DNA of 64,000 nucleotides from Echinarachnius parma (lineage: Eukaryota; Echinodermata; Echinoidea; Clypeasteroida; Echinarachniidae): assembly GCA_037951105.1 (NCBI GenBank), contig JBAMJV010001285.1, forward strand, positions 62,001-126,000, written 5' to 3'. This document shows positions 22,451 through 59,304 of this stretch, one piece after another. Numbering within the stretch: position 1 is the stretch's first letter; each line of letters opens with the position of its first letter. The translations under genes were made by a program, and so were the position numbers. The notes under the pieces were generated by a model. That model saw nothing but the letters and a program-made list of their open reading frames with translations, had not been told where the DNA came from and made no database searches.

Positions 22451-23080
22451 ATTTAGCAGGCAGTAGACACCAAGCTGATTTCACTTTTTATAGTGCACTA
22501 ATTTAATTCTCTATGATTATCTAATTGTGGTTTCATGGGGCTCAATCTACAAACGTACAAATGCAATCAACATAATTATATTTGCCTCACTTAAATGTCC
22601 AAATAGATGGATGAGGGATGGAGGCATGGAGCACTCTGCAAATTTACACTTCTCTTCAGTGATGATGGAATCTCTGTTCAGGACTAACACTTTACTGCTT
22701 TTGATTGATCGATTGGTCCATTTAATTTCAATTTATATAATGGCTCTGTTTGAAAATGGGTATCTTTTGGACTGCAAACATTATAGCCAGATCATCCATA
22801 ATATGCTTCCATAACCTAGATATTAGAATTTAGAAAGCTTCATTCCCACAAAGAGAAATTCATAAATTGTACATATTCTAAAACATAACATTTTCAATTA
22901 TATCAAATTATCTGTAATATATACCAGACTATATATCAGTAAACCCACTAATCAATGAATCAATTCGTTTTTCTAATCAGCTAATTGCGACTGAATTAGG
23001 ACAATTTATACAAGTTTTCTTTCTAAATGTCAAATTTTCACGTAACAATGGGAAAATGTTTTTTAATCAATCAAATTAGG

Positions 23081-23492
23081 TTAAAGGGGACCACCAGGCA
23101 AAGAACAACACAGTTTTATGATATCAAATAGATACCCAACATTTTGCAAAGGGGTGTGTAATTCATAAAAAAAAGCAATTAATTACCACCACTTACGGAA
23201 CCACTATTATTTCCTGGTTCCGTACGGGCCAAACATTTGCGAGTGCGCCAATGCTATTTACGCGTACGTTTGGAGACAATAGAATCCCGGACGATTCGTT
23301 CGCTCTGGACAAATTAGTCTTCGTAATTCAGACCCATGAAGAGGAACGCATGCTTTAGAATGGTGATGCATTTTCCAATTATATATTTTTTTTCTGGAAA
23401 CATATTTTTGTGAACTTGTTGATGGAATGGACTACTAAAGGTGTTAACTTTCATTTATAAGAATATTATTTTTGGGTGATGGTACCCTTTAA
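23081..23492 (+). mobile_element. TTAAAGGG family A element, copy 3
   Basis: Same ends and internal landmarks as the 12.4-kb copy with about 40 bp of small deletions; intergenic. Confidence 0.88.
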
Positions 23493-24111
23493 GGAGATTA
23501 CATAGTAACAGTGGCATAACACTTTAGGAAACGACTTCCTATATCCCCAATGAGATTACAAATATATGATAAATAACAATGAAAAATCCTAATTCTGAAT
23601 TTGAGGCTGGCTGCTAAACTAAGTACTGTTTGGCTGTTTGATATTGATGCTGCACAATCATTTAGAGAATATTTAAATCAAGAAAAAAAATATTCAAATA
23701 TCAAAATTAACAAAAAATCAGTAGACTACATCAATGATCCAAAGTAAATCCATTCAATCAACCAACGCTCTACACAAATACAAAATGAATACATTGTACA
23801 ATCAGAGCAAAATAGTATTCATGTACCTTCCATACATGGCTCAAATCCATAACAAATTATGCAAATTATAAACAAACTTGTATGATTAAATTAGGTTCAA
23901 CAAGTTATAAACTATATTCTCATATTTCAAGATAGCTATCGCTCGATGAAAATAGACGTTTACAATCAAAACATCCTAGAGAGTGCATATTTGCAGGTAA
24001 ATAATTTAGTACCATGTTGTAGTATATTTATATGTACAGCATATCTACAATGTCAGGATGTTATAGACCAAACAGAATGCAAACAGAAATGTCTTACATC
24101 TATCTACTCCT

Positions 24112-24277
24112 GGGCCCCGTTGCAGAAAGAGATAAAATCGATTGTAAATTACAATTAATTGTAAGTCAGATCATGTGTTCTAAATGCGCAACTCTGATTG
24201 GTTGAAACGCGCAAATTTTCTGACTTAAAATGAATTGTAACTGACAATCGATTGTATCTCTTTCTGCAACGGGGCCC
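24112..24277. mobile_element. GGGCCCCGTTGC hairpin element, copy 1
   Basis: Ends GGGCCCCGTTGCAGAAAGAG and its exact complement; internal ATCGATTGTA on both arms; 166 bp, no coding capacity. Confidence 0.88.
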
Positions 24278-24688
24278 AGAAGTCAAAAACTATATGCTTG
24301 GTTGGATGCAGTATACCCAAGCTATCCCACCGTTGTGTGGCGTTCCTTTGTCAATTGTCATCAGACAATTATCACACATTCAAGTGTCCTTCCTCTGGCT
24401 CCAAGCACTTCGATCACCACATCTTACAAAATTGATTTCCTTTATAATACGCTTTGACCCTGAAGATTCCCAAGAAGACTTCTATTGCCTCAGATCATTA
24501 CCCTTATATACATGTACTGTACACAAACCACGTAGAACCTGGATGGAGTTTGACTTTTTGACCCAATTTGGTAGTTCCTGACATTCTTCCTTTTTATGAT
24601 TAAAACCTAGACTTTTGTTCAAGTCCCTTGGTTATAGACTGTAAATTGTAAGACTATGTGCTCATATAAAAAAAAAATTAATAGATTC

Positions 24689-24872
24689 AGTCGAACCTGT
24701 CTTAGTGGCCACCTGTCTACAGCAGCTTAATTCTGCTCAAAGTACTCACCCACCAAAAGTTTTCCTCTGCAGAGAAAACAGTGTTTTTGAACCTGCCTAT
24801 ATGGATCACCTGTCTACAGTGGCCACTTTACTCGTTTCCCATAGGTAGTCAACATATGAAGGTTTGAGTGTA
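24689..24872. mobile_element. CAGTCGAACCTGTCTTAGTGG short element
   Basis: Left end CAGTCGAACCTGTCTTAGTG, right end GAAGGTTTGAGTGTAC; internal tandem CACCTGTCTACAG.GG. Decayed. Confidence 0.55.
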
Positions 24873-25737
24873 CATACAAAAATGTTGAATTCATTCTAAA
24901 TGATCAACATTGAACTATGCAATAAAAGATATATTTAATACATTTGACAGAGAACTTACTAAATTGAGGTCTGGACAACTGAAGACTAGCACACCCACTG
25001 ATAACCATAACAAATCCATTTACTTCTCAAGTGCCAAACAATAAAACACGGTTTACACTCCAGTGGGTTTCTATGGTTACACCAAGCTTGGTGTTCAGTG
25101 AGGGAGTACATGCATGACAAATTGACATTTCATTTATAAACAGACCCAGTTGGATTTATAAATAAAATATCATGAATTCTCAATCTTTTATTTATCAAAC
25201 TGGTGACAAATACGCTCCAAAAAATATATTTTCGGGAGAGTTTTCTACTAATACTGCACGATTGTACTAGCTGTAAATATATATACATGTATAAATATAG
25301 AAAAGTTCTGTGATTGCCTTCAAATTATATTTGCAAGAGAAAAACAATTCAATTTGGAAAGTTACTTTGAACATGAGATATTTCTGCCATATTGTTATGG
25401 ACGACAGTTTACTTGATATTTATATAAAAACTTAACACTAAATGTGAAATTACCTTTCATGTTTACTAAATCCTGATATATAGTATAGAAGGGGATAATC
25501 TGAATATGTGTTACTTTAGAAAGAAGAAAATGACAGTTTGGGATAAATACCTCAAAATATTTATGTTTTTAACTTGAATGAAGGTATATTTACACTTTTT
25601 TTATACACTCTGTTTTCTATTCTTCCATGTCATTGCAACCCTTTTTTGTGGTCTAGAAATGAATGAACGCTAATAACAAATTATACTCAGGTAGTTGATT
25701 TATCAAACAAAAATTTGATGTAGTTTTAGAAAGATTA

Positions 25738-25876
25738 GGGACCCGTTTCATGATAGGGTCTTATATGGACCGTCACGTGACTGATCTACGGGCATACGGA
25801 TGGCGTTTGTTCAGATCACAAAGGACAATTAAGACGGTCTACTCTTAACATAATACCCTTTCATGAAACGGGCCCC
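25738..25876. mobile_element. GGGACCCGTTTCATGA hairpin element
   Basis: Ends GGGACCCGTTTCATGATAGG and TTTCATGAAACGGGCCCC; shorter arms than its relatives; 18 bp from a family B element. Confidence 0.75.
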
Positions 25877-25893
25877 AGGCTTCTATACTTTGA

Positions 25894-26277
25894 TTAAAGG
25901 GACTTAGTAACATTGTCCAAATCCTCAAAATAAAATTTTTATTCTAGTGGTTCCCTTATACTTTGTTGTATTCGTATTAACAATAAAATCACGGGACAGG
26001 TTTCGGTTTTTCAAATTTCCCTTTCGTTACAAAGATATGTATGATATGTATTCAGATAAGAAAAACTCCGGGCGAGTTTTTCTTCCGTGTACAAAGTGAG
26101 TGCAATGAGTTACTGAATATCACTTTGCATTTTCGCTCATTACTTGGCCATACAATGTCCATTTGACTTGAAATTTTCACACAATACCCTGTGGACATAT
26201 GAAATAACAACAATATACATTGCATCAACCATTCATCACTTTTTGCACATGTCAACAAAGTTACTAGATCCCTTTAA
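25894..26277 (+). mobile_element. TTAAAGGG family B element, copy 1
   Basis: Begins TTAAAGGGACTTAGTAAC and ends GTTACTAGATCCCTTTAA, about 384 bp. The internal near-palindrome AAAAACTCCGGGCGAGTTTTTCTT is shared by all copies. Confidence 0.88.
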
Positions 26278-26397
26278 AGGTCAATGTCAGTAGAAATCTC
26301 ACTTTACTACTTACTTTTTTATTGACGTATCCAATAGTGAAATGTTCTACAATTGTATATTTTGCTTAGCAACAGCACGTATACCATCCTGAAATAA

Positions 26398-26820
26398 TGG
26401 AGTGGATTTTCTGCAAAAATTAATTAGCCATGTTCTAGGTCATGTCAATATAATACCAGACATCTCTAGGCAATGGAATAATAACTGAATGAGGTGGGGG
26501 ATGGGGGTAGGGTGGGGTTGGGGATAGGGGAAGAGGGTAGGGGTGGAGGATGGAGGGAGGGGGATAGGGGATGAGGGTTAGGGTAGGGTGGGGTGGGGTT
26601 GGGGGATAGGGGATGAGGGTTAGGGTAGGGTGGGGTGGGGTTGGGGGATAGGGGGTGTGGTTGGGTTGGGGATAGGGGATGAGGGTAGGGGTGGAGGATG
26701 GAGGGAGGGGGTGGGTGGTATGCCCCATCCCCATTCGGGTTCCCCATCTGGGAGTAATGGAGTGGATTCCTGCCTAATTAATTAGTCATGTTCGAGGTCA
26801 TGTCAATTATGATACCAGCA
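26398..26820. repeat. G-rich minisatellite between 64-bp direct repeats
   Basis: 26491-26735 is GGGG/TAGGG/GATGAGGG repeats with many runs of three or more G. It is flanked by TGGAGTGGATT...TTAATTAG.CATGTTC.AGGTCATGTC on both sides (26398-26461, 26757-26820). A second G-rich block with a GGGGC pentamer run lies at 27000-27110. Confidence 0.88.
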
Positions 26821-26822
26821 CC

Positions 26823-27967
26823 GGATACCGCTTTTTTTTCTCTTTTTTTTAGATGGCACCATCAGGCCCTGAAATTATTATTTACAATGTTCAACAACAA
26901 CATTGGCAATACATCATATTTTGTAATCAATCAGCCCATTCTTCAGTGATATAACCAGGGTTAATTAATTAACGTACACATAAAGGCAGTGGGATAACTA
27001 GAGGGGCGGGGCGGGGCGGGGCGGGGCGGGAGTAGGAGTGGGGTGGGAGATGGCAATATAGGGAGTAGGGGTGGGTGAGGAGAATGGGTGGGTGAGGGGA
27101 ATGGGTGGTATACATGCCCCATCCACAATTTGATGAAAATAATAACACAAATTGGTAAAGTTATACAAAGAGAATGTATTTGTATTTCATTGAGTAAGCC
27201 TCTTGACTTGCAGGGGTGGGCCAGGGGCAGGATCTCTATAACCAAGGGACAAACTTGCCCCCCCCCCCCCCCCCCCCCCCCCCGGCCCCTCCCAAATGCC
27301 CTGATACATGTAAGTGCTACACCATTGCAATTCTTGTACTAAAAAATAAAATAAAAACTACAGGACCTTTTTCAAAGTAATCCACTAATTGTTTGTGACC
27401 ACGTACATGTAGATGTATTCTGACATCATCCTTTTAATAAAGGTGTACTAATTAAGTGGTTCCATAGCTATGAAGCTTATTAAATCAAGGTTATTGAATT
27501 ACTCTCTTCAGAGAAAATTAATTACCACAACAAATTGTGACCATAGGCCTACAATGTGAAACAAGAATATATTAACATTATAAGATTTTCGTATTAAGAT
27601 TTATAAAGATGAATGGCTAAACAGCCATTAAAAATTAAAATATGTACAGTCTTTACATACAATTGCATTCACATATCTGCGAACATTAATTGAAATTGTA
27701 TATAAGAAGATACCAACTAAAATGAAAATATCATGGTTTAAAGGTCCACTTGAGTATTGGTACTTCCCGAAATGCCCCTTGACACTAAATTGGTTGGTTT
27801 TAATTCCATTTGGAAGTTCATTGAATAAAACATGTGAAATAAGAATCATTCCCTTTCGAATGCTCTCATCGTTTTAAAATTTGATTTCAAAATATTTATC
27901 GTCTGGCCAGGCGATACCTTGACTTTTTTTTTAAATACATAAAATGCAAATACACTTCTTTCAAAAA
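26823..27967. other. Intergenic, mostly AT-rich, with G- and C-runs
   Basis: Contains the GGGGC run (27000-27030) and the C run at 27259. No gene is seen. Nearby GGTGGTATACATGCCCCATCC echoes GGTGGTATGCCCCATCC at 26714. Confidence 0.4.
27259..27295 (+). repeat. Long C run
   Basis: Over 20 consecutive C. Similar runs occur at about 9905-9924, 57620-57636, 59153-59200 and 62797-62818; G runs at 21183-21214 and 62990-63013. Confidence 0.9.
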
Positions 27968-28263
27968 ATTTCAAAAGAGGTTTTTAAATAGTTGTTGATG
28001 ATATCTCTATTTAATCATTATTATAAAAAAAACATCACATGCACAATTTTGTATGTAAAATAGTTTAAAACAATGAGTTTTTAGAGAGCGCCCTTTTGAG
28101 ATGTAACGGCTCTTTTAAAATGATAACCAGGTTTTTACGAAGTCGTTTGTAATTGTGTATACCTTTCGAGCATGTTGGCATTATAACTAATTAGTTTGTA
28201 CTGTAATGGTGCAGGTTTTGGTTACTAAAATTTAGTTTGACCAAAACTCAACTATCCCTTTAA
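27968..28263 (+). mobile_element. TTAAAGGG family C element, left-truncated
   Basis: Contains CATCACATGCACAATTTTGT, TTTCGAGCATGTTGGCATTA and the right end CAACTATCCCTTTAA. Confidence 0.8.
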
Positions 28264-29784
28264 ATATGGTGTAAAGAAAATGCATGTAAAGACAAAGTGA
28301 AGAATGGGTGGTATTTTTAGGGGGTCGTGAACAAAAATGCAGCCACTTGAAACATGTAATAGTAAATCCAAGTATCAAAAGCATTGGTGAACCGTTCTCA
28401 ACTTGGTTGTTCTCATCACTAGCCTCACATACATACAAATATTAAATGGGAAAGATTTTAAAATTTTACAGTATGCTTCTTGTCTAAACATGGCCCACCA
28501 GTTCTTATGTACTACTAGGAAATGATCAGATGTTCCATGAATAATCCGCTGTACATGATCCAGCATTTTATTTATAATATCGATGATTAGCAACACATTA
28601 CAAGGAATTAACTGAGCTGAACAAAATTATACCTGTGACAAAAAAAGGTTAATTTCATTGAACAAAAAATTACATGTTGTCACATTCATCACTCACCATG
28701 TAATAGCTAGACGGATGTCATGGATGCTACAGTCTCTTTGAAGTTGAAACACATGTCATGTCACCGATCGGGTATCCATGTTATGTTATGTGAAAAAGAT
28801 CCGGGGGAAAGATATCACTGACATCGACCCATAAATGAGCAGAGATGAATGGAAGGTATAGCAGATCTGATGCCGATAAAACCAAATGAAGTCATGCGTG
28901 CTCCTGTGCAACCAGAATCAATAGAAGACGCTTCAAACAACTTTTGTTTCAATCCTGTGAGGGGAGTTTAATTGTACTGTTCTCCGTTACCCGTGCGAAC
29001 GGAGTATGTCAATCGAACGCACAGCACACAGTGCAGAGTGTCAAAGTTCTACCGGTACTATTCTCACGTTAGAGGTTGGTGGTGGTGGTAGTCCCGTCGT
29101 AGTGGTGGTGGTGGTGGTGTTGGGGGGTGGGGGATGGGGGGGGGGGTCTTTCTTTTAAACCATCCACCCGTATTAACCCTCTCGAGCAGTCTGCAAACAG
29201 AGCAAGAGCAGTTACAAAGAAGTGAATAACAAAAGCATTGACAGCGCAGGTAGACAGCTAGCATTGTTGACAAAAAGGTTTTGTGCAGTCGATGCATTGT
29301 TGATGAAAGGTTTTTGTTCGGCCGTATTGTTGATAAAAGTGTTTGTTCTCTTTCATGTATTTATTGATTGGAAGGTTTTGTCCCATTGGTAGCTGTAGAC
29401 ACGGGCTAATCTGAAGAGTAGATCCTAGCTGATATGTTTATGCATGACTTAACTTCAAGATCACACATGGCTTTATGGCTTCTGGCTACCATGGCTGCAT
29501 TACAAAAGGCCTAACCCAGTTTAGGAAACATTAAAAGACTCAGCCGTGAGAAACTGATTCAAGGAAATTCATTGAATTAAAATTGAAGGGGATTTATTTG
29601 GCAACAAATCAATTGATGATTCATATACAACTAGATGCATTTATTGGGAACATTTCTTTTTTCTTTAGCAAGGAATTAACAAATAAATCACCACAAACAT
29701 TTTTTTGTTGTTCACTTGTTGACTGATTTGAGTATTCATTTCACATCTGAGAACTTTTTTGGTGCCTAGATGGTTTTAAGTCCA
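28264..29784. other. Intergenic, with a GGT/GGG tract
   Basis: No gene recognised. A GGTGGT and G-run tract lies at 29075-29148. The GC-richer patch at 28960-29060 could hold an upstream exon or promoter of the EF-hand/WW-like gene, but nothing decides it. Confidence 0.3.
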
Positions 29785-29950
29785 GGGCCCCCGTTGCAGA
29801 AAGAGATACAATCGATTGTAAGTTACTATTGATTGTAAGTCAGACAATTTACAAGTTTCAACCAATCAGATTGCATATTTAGAACACATGATCTGACTTA
29901 CAATTAATTGCAACTTACAATCGATTGTATCTTTTCCTGCAACGGAGCCC
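29785..29950. mobile_element. GGGCCCCGTTGC hairpin element, copy 2
   Basis: Same ends with slight decay (GGGCCCCCGTTGCAGAAAGA / CTGCAACGGAGCCC). It lies directly beside a relative at 29953-30119. Confidence 0.87.
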
Positions 29951-29952
29951 AT

Positions 29953-30119
29953 GTGGGTATTGCACAAAGAGTTGCAATCGATTGTAAAGTTGCAATTAAT
30001 TGCAAGTCAGAAAATATGTACATTTGAACCAATCAGATTTGCGCATATAGTCACATGTTCTTACTTGCACTTAATAGCAACTTTACAATTGATTACAACT
30101 CTTTGTGCAGCACCCCCAA
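29953..30119. mobile_element. Related hairpin element (TTGCACAAAGAGTTG ends)
   Basis: Ends TATTGCACAAAGAGTTGCAA / CAACTCTTTGTGCAGCA; shares ATCGATTGTAAAGTTGCAAT with the copy next to it. A decayed cousin lies at 1444-1598. Confidence 0.85.
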
Positions 30120-30424
30120 TATGTAAAAAGTGGAAATGTTTTATTCTTCACAAGCAAGTAACAATCCGGGATATTTGTTTTTGAGGCCGTCCTCCAAAAT
30201 CAACCATTTTATTCACCTTAACTTATGCCAAGAAATAGAGTATAGCAGTTCCACATCATAATACTTCTTACCACGGGCGTAGACATGTCATTGATATGTA
30301 CCCATTCAACTGGTGGGGATGATCTATTCATTCATCCCCCCTGATGGATAGGTATTACGTAAGTCGCTACGTCGGTGCTTCTTACCCATTTCCGCATAAT
30401 TTAAGAAAACTGCAACTAGCCATG

Positions 30425-31400
30425 AAAAGGATGTAAGTTCTCTTTCTCACAAGCGTGTATAACAAATAATAAGGCAATGTTTGTTTTTTAGGCCTTTCCC
30501 TGGTAAGGAAATATTCATTTCACTATCAGGTTCTATAAAGAGCAAATCGAAAGGTTCAACAATTTCTGGACTGTTTAAACAAAATAAACTTGTGATGGGA
30601 AAAGGATAAAATTTTTCTTTTTCACAAGCACATAAAGAAAATAATCAGGTAATTATTTATTTTTTAAGGCCTTTACTTCTAAAGCAAATATTCATTTTCA
30701 CCATCAGGTACTATAAGAAGCATAATATCAAGAGGTTCAACAATTTCTAGACCATTTGAAAAAAATAAACTTGTTTTTCAAAACCACCTATCACAAATAG
30801 TCGGGTGCCGTTTTGGTTTTTAGGCCTTTACTGGCTTGTAAAGCAAATATTGATTTTCCGACTATCCGGTTCTATATAAAGAGCATATCAAAAGGTTCAA
30901 ATTTCTGGACCAAAACAAAATAAACTAAACTCATGATGTGAAAAGTATTAAAGGGACTTAGTAACATTGTCCAAATCCTCAAAATAAAATGTTAATTCTA
31001 GCGGTTCCCTCATACCTTGTTGTATTCGTATTACCAATAAAATCATGGGACCGGTTTCGGTTTTTCAAATTTCCCTTTCGTTACAAAGATATGTACGATC
31101 GAAGTATTCAGATAAGAAAAACTCTGGTGGAGTTTTTCTTACCGTGTACAAAGTGAGTGCAGTGAGTTAGTGACTATCACTTTGCATTTTCGCTCATTAC
31201 TTGAAATTTGAAATTTTCACACAATACCCTGTGGACATATGAGATAACAATATACATAGCATCAACCATTCATCACTTATTGCACATGTCAACAAAGTTA
31301 CTAGATCCCTTTAAAGTTTCTTTTCACAAGGACATACAAAAAATAATCAGTGTTGTTTGCCTTTGAGGTCTTTCCCCCTAAAACAAATACTTACTTTTAT
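30425..31400 (+). repeat. About 180-bp satellite, three full units plus a split fourth
   Basis: Units share TTAGGCCTTT.C, AGCAAATATTCATTTTC, ATCAGGTTCTATAAAGAGCA, AAGGTTCAACAATTTCTGGA and CTTTTTCACAAGCA. A family B element splits the last unit. Confidence 0.82.
30948..31314 (+). mobile_element. TTAAAGGG family B element, copy 2, with an empty-site comparison
   Basis: Sits inside one unit of the 30.4-31.4 kb satellite: TGAAAAGTATTAA before and TTAAAGTTTCTTTTCACAAG after. This fits insertion at TTAA with TTAA duplicated. Confidence 0.88.
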
Positions 31401-31609
31401 TTCGAGAAGAGGGAAGTATTAAATGGGACCCAACATTTCTCACATAGCAACCTGGCACATAATGTGTTTGTATTCTCTCCAGTTGAAGAGTATAACTAGA
31501 TATGTTTGCTCTCTTTCCCTAAAAAGACTTTTACCACACGTATGTTACTTTGTCTTTGGCTATAATTGTACGTATGCATGAATGTGTGCTGTGCACACAT
31601 ACGTACAGT

Positions 31610-31890
31610 ATATATACACACACACGTTATTGTGAATACACACATACACTCTCTCACATGCACATAATTAAATACAACAAACATACACATATGTTATAAG
31701 CAAGAAGCACTTTATAAATAACTGTTATCATGTGTACACATACATACATACATACATACTTACATACACACACACACGCTCATGTGCACACATAAGCATT
31801 CACACACGTACAAACACACAACCGCACATGCACACACTCATATACACACACACACGCAGGCATGCATGCAACCACATACACATGTACAAT
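31610..31890 (+). repeat. CA-rich / (CATA)n low-complexity tract
   Basis: Mixed CACACA and CATACATACATA with single-base breaks. The open frames here are repeat artefacts. Confidence 0.9.
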
Positions 31891-31923
31891 AAAACATCAA
31901 CAAATCTATCTCATCTACAATAA

Positions 31924-33542
31924 TTATTTACAACTAATAGACAAAACTGTTCGTAGATAGATTTTAAAAATTAAATAAATTGTTAAAAAGCCAGCCTTCA
32001 CACAACAGATAAACTATAACAATTTGAATCAAATGGGTTTGTTATATATAACCAAGTTGATTTATTTCTGTTTGAATGTAGACACGTCTTCAATCAAATA
32101 GTTTTTATATAAAATTCTGCAAAAATTACAGAACTTTCAATTAAATTTTTCTTTTCCATGCCAGAAGGCAAATACACAACATGGTCATAGAATGTTTGTT
32201 TTTGTTTTTTTTTAACCAGATTATATCAGATATTTGGCAAAGCTAAGCTTTGTATTGACAGTTGAACTGGCTGGTCGTAATACTAAGAAGACCCAACTCA
32301 CACACGCACATATCAACTCTACATGATAAGTTAGATATTTCAATGCAACAACATAATGTTGACCCAACTTCACAATACATTTTTCCCCCAACCAAGTCTA
32401 TGCACAATGTAAAAATACATGACTGGATATTTTAAAAGTATAATAATACCTTTAAACAAAACAACAAGTTATTGTGACCATTCATTTTGTTTAAATGTAA
32501 ACAGTAAAAACAAGGGTTTCTTATATTGTTTCCCATACAGGTAGGAAAGCAGACAAATAAACAAAACAAAATAAATTTGAACATGTTTTTACATGCGAGT
32601 TTCACGTTTTATTTTGGCACTTTCAACGTGCAAGAATTTCATAGCTTTATCAAAACTTGATAGTTCAATAATTAACATTTAATTAAAGTATAGTTAAAAG
32701 AGTACAAGCAGCATAAGGGTTTGACTGTACTGTTTTCGATTTAGATTGTTTGTCATCATTTTAAATCAATCACAAAAAAAATGTTTCATACAGACTATCG
32801 TCACCGTCACCCTTCCAATGTTCCATTTTCTTAGCACATCAACTAAACAATAGATAAACCACATGTTTACCTACTAATTAATTAGATGCAAGTCTAACCA
32901 ACATTTACTGCAATCATATCCTTTGCTCTAAATATAAAATACTTTGGATTTGTCAAACTATAATCTCCTTATTCATCCATCAACTCAGCCAGGTGTTCAA
33001 AAGTCTTACTTCTTTTTGTTAAAGAAGAGAAAATAAGTTTCTCCAAGTAGTAAAAACCTTCTTTTTTTCAATTTCAGGACATTTTCCCAAGTTGTATTAT
33101 ACACAAAACCTTGTTGAAAGTATGTCTGTATATTGCTACTTAATTTCAAGAATGAAACTATAACTGAGTACCGATGAAACGAAAAGTGACCAATATCAAC
33201 AGGCATGTGTTTTGATTTGAATGCCCAAGTTCAGACTTCAGGATCTTGGATAGTCTGAAAAACAGAATATATTTAGGCATCATCAAAGGAGGACTGATAA
33301 GACATTTAATCTTCCAATGATATGATCAAAGAGAATACTGACATCAAATGCATTCAAATAATATGTATTGGTGCAGAGCATCACTGCATAGCCCCAAATC
33401 GGACAACTCAGAAATCAAACCAAACGAACATGATAACAAATAAATTCATTCGTGAGTATATATGCCCTACTTTCAAGACATATAAACAAGATTTTTAAAA
33501 TCCAAGATCAATTCAATTTATATCTCTGCTAAAAAACACACT
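31924..33542 (-). other. GOT2 3' flank, possible 3' UTR
   Basis: AT-rich sequence after the stop codon. AATAAA hexamers on the minus strand occur near 32607 and 32060. The transcript end cannot be fixed from sequence. No other gene is seen. Confidence 0.35.
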
Positions 33543-57240
<23,698 letters not shown>

Positions 57241-58105
57241 GATGAGGGATTTGCAGTGGTAATTTTACGGCACGAATTTCGCTGACATTTGACACGAGTG
57301 AACTCTCAAAAATGTGCATGCACGTGCAACGTGAACATCAGCACGCACGCGCCCCTGGCAAAGCCCCCCCAAATTAGTCTAGAAATTAGACCGTGATTTA
57401 TTTTGGTTCGTATAATTGTTAGTCATGGAACAATTTTAATTTTAAAAGTCTTTAGAAAATTGTGGACAAACAAAAAAGTTATAGATGCAGAGAGTATGTG
57501 TGTTTCAGAGTTTTCATTTGTCTATTTTACTAGTCAAATTCTTGCAAAAGTGTTTCTATGCATAGACTAATGCTATCCACCAATTTGTTGATATACTTTG
57601 GTCTACGGTCTCAATACCACCCCCCCCCCCCCCCCCAAAAAAAAAAAAACAACAAACAAACAAACAAACAAAAAACATACAATCGAATGAAGGAATCAGA
57701 TTTGTAATATGAACACGGAAATGCAGGTCAAACTTTTAATTGAAAACTATTTTCCCATGTTTTGTTTTAGATGCCGACAAAATTTGTCCCCGCCCTCCAC
57801 AATCTCAAACGGGTTATGTCGCCAATGAATGTATAGAATTATATTGCCCGAGGCATCTTAAAATATAATTTTGTCAAGTTTTCACTAGATTTTGTTGCAA
57901 TTATAAATTTCCCTGATATCCGCTGACTAATACTTGTAACAGGGGTAAATATACATTACAGAAGTTACACAGAAATAGCAAGTCCCTTTTTTCATAATAA
58001 TTATTTCAAACCTCAACAGTATGGGTTTTCTCTACGTTTGGGCAAGTAATTTCATACACTTTCAATTTGTAGGCTACTTTCCCGAACAGACACATTATTT
58101 GCCAA
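57241..58105. other. GOT2 upstream region
   Basis: Should contain the GOT2 promoter and 5' UTR. GC content rises just upstream of the ATG (57300-57370), with the E-box-like CACGTG near 57325. No TATA box or other sure element is seen. A run of C then A lies at 57620-57648. Confidence 0.35.
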
Positions 58106-58645
58106 TTAAAGGACAGCTGGTTTTGGTATAGAGGGCGCTACACACAAATATGTTTGTGAGATAATGAAAAACTGAGTGTCAAATTTGAAAGAGCATACAA
58201 ATTCAATGACAGAATAAACTTTATTTGATCAAAATCGGTTCGGAAATGGCTGAAATATCCATTAAAAAAGAAACCATTTGTAATAATTGCGGGGCCCCAC
58301 AATAATTATTCGATAATTTTGAACAAGCCGTTAGGCCTACAGTCATGTTTGTCTAAGTGCTTCCTCTTTTGACAAATTTACAAAAGAGGTTTTTAAATAG
58401 TTGTTGATTATCTCTCTATCTAATCCTAATCACTATTTCAACAAAACATCACATGCACAATATTTTATTTTAAATGATTGAAACCAATGAGTTTTTAAAG
58501 AGCGCCCTCTTGAGTTTTAACGGCTATTTAAAAAAATGATAACAGGCTTTTTACTTAGTCATTTGTAATTTTGTATTTCTTTTGAGAATGGTGGAGTAAT
58601 AACTGTTAGTTTGTAATGTAATGGTGCAGGTTTTGGTTACTATAA
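58106..58645 (+). mobile_element. TTAAAGGG family C element, right end lost
   Basis: Begins TTAAAGGACAGCTGGTTTTG, shares GAAAGAGCATACAAATTCAATG and the ACATCACATGCACAATATTT block, and stops after GTTTTGGTTACTATAATTCA. Confidence 0.8.
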
Positions 58646-59017
58646 TTCATAAAATATCTCACATAAAATAATCATGAACCCCATACAATATTATATTGCT
58701 GTAAAGGTTTTAGTGTGCTCTGCATGAACACATTATCATTAGTTGTCTAGAGCTATCTCAGGAAAAATTATCATGGAAAATATTGACCTCTATATAACGT
58801 GAAACAAAATTTCACATTTGGTTAATGACCAAAACAAAGTATACACCTAGTTTTATTTGTAAGTGCATATTTGGATTCCTTGTGAGATTTCCTTTCAGAA
58901 AATGTATAGTTTTGATAAGATAGGAGGACTTCTTCAGAAAATATTTGCTCTCAACTGTAACATTGTCTCGTAGAAGCCCATATCGGCATGTAACACAAAA
59001 TGAGGCGACCTCAAGAC

Positions 59018-59226
59018 CAGTGGCGTAGCGACGGGGGGGGGGGGGGGGGGCATGGGGGCACGTGCCCCCCCCCAAAAAAAAAAAACTTTGAAAAAACAAT
59101 AGAAATCATAAGGGGACATTTTTTTGAAAAAACAAAGAAATACATAAGGTGTGCCCCCCCCCCCCCCAATAATTTTGCGTGCCCCCCCCCCCCCCCCCCA
59201 ATCAGTCCGACCACGCTACGCCATTG
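59018..59226. mobile_element. hAT-type short element, second copy
   Basis: Ends CAGTGGCGTAGCGACGG / GCTACGCCATTG, internal AATCAGTCCGACCACGCTAC as in the 63-kb copy. Flanks CTCAAGAC and TTCACGAC agree at 6 of 8 positions. Confidence 0.85.
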
Positions 59227-59304
59227 TTCACGACGCATGACCATATAAATAATATCATATTTCCAGTATCTATACTAAACTAGTAAATAAGATCAATAAA
59301 GTTG

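Noticed and set aside
26435..26747. Proline/histidine-rich open frames on the minus strand
   Set aside because: Caused by the G-rich minisatellite; both frames are open because the repeat contains no stops.
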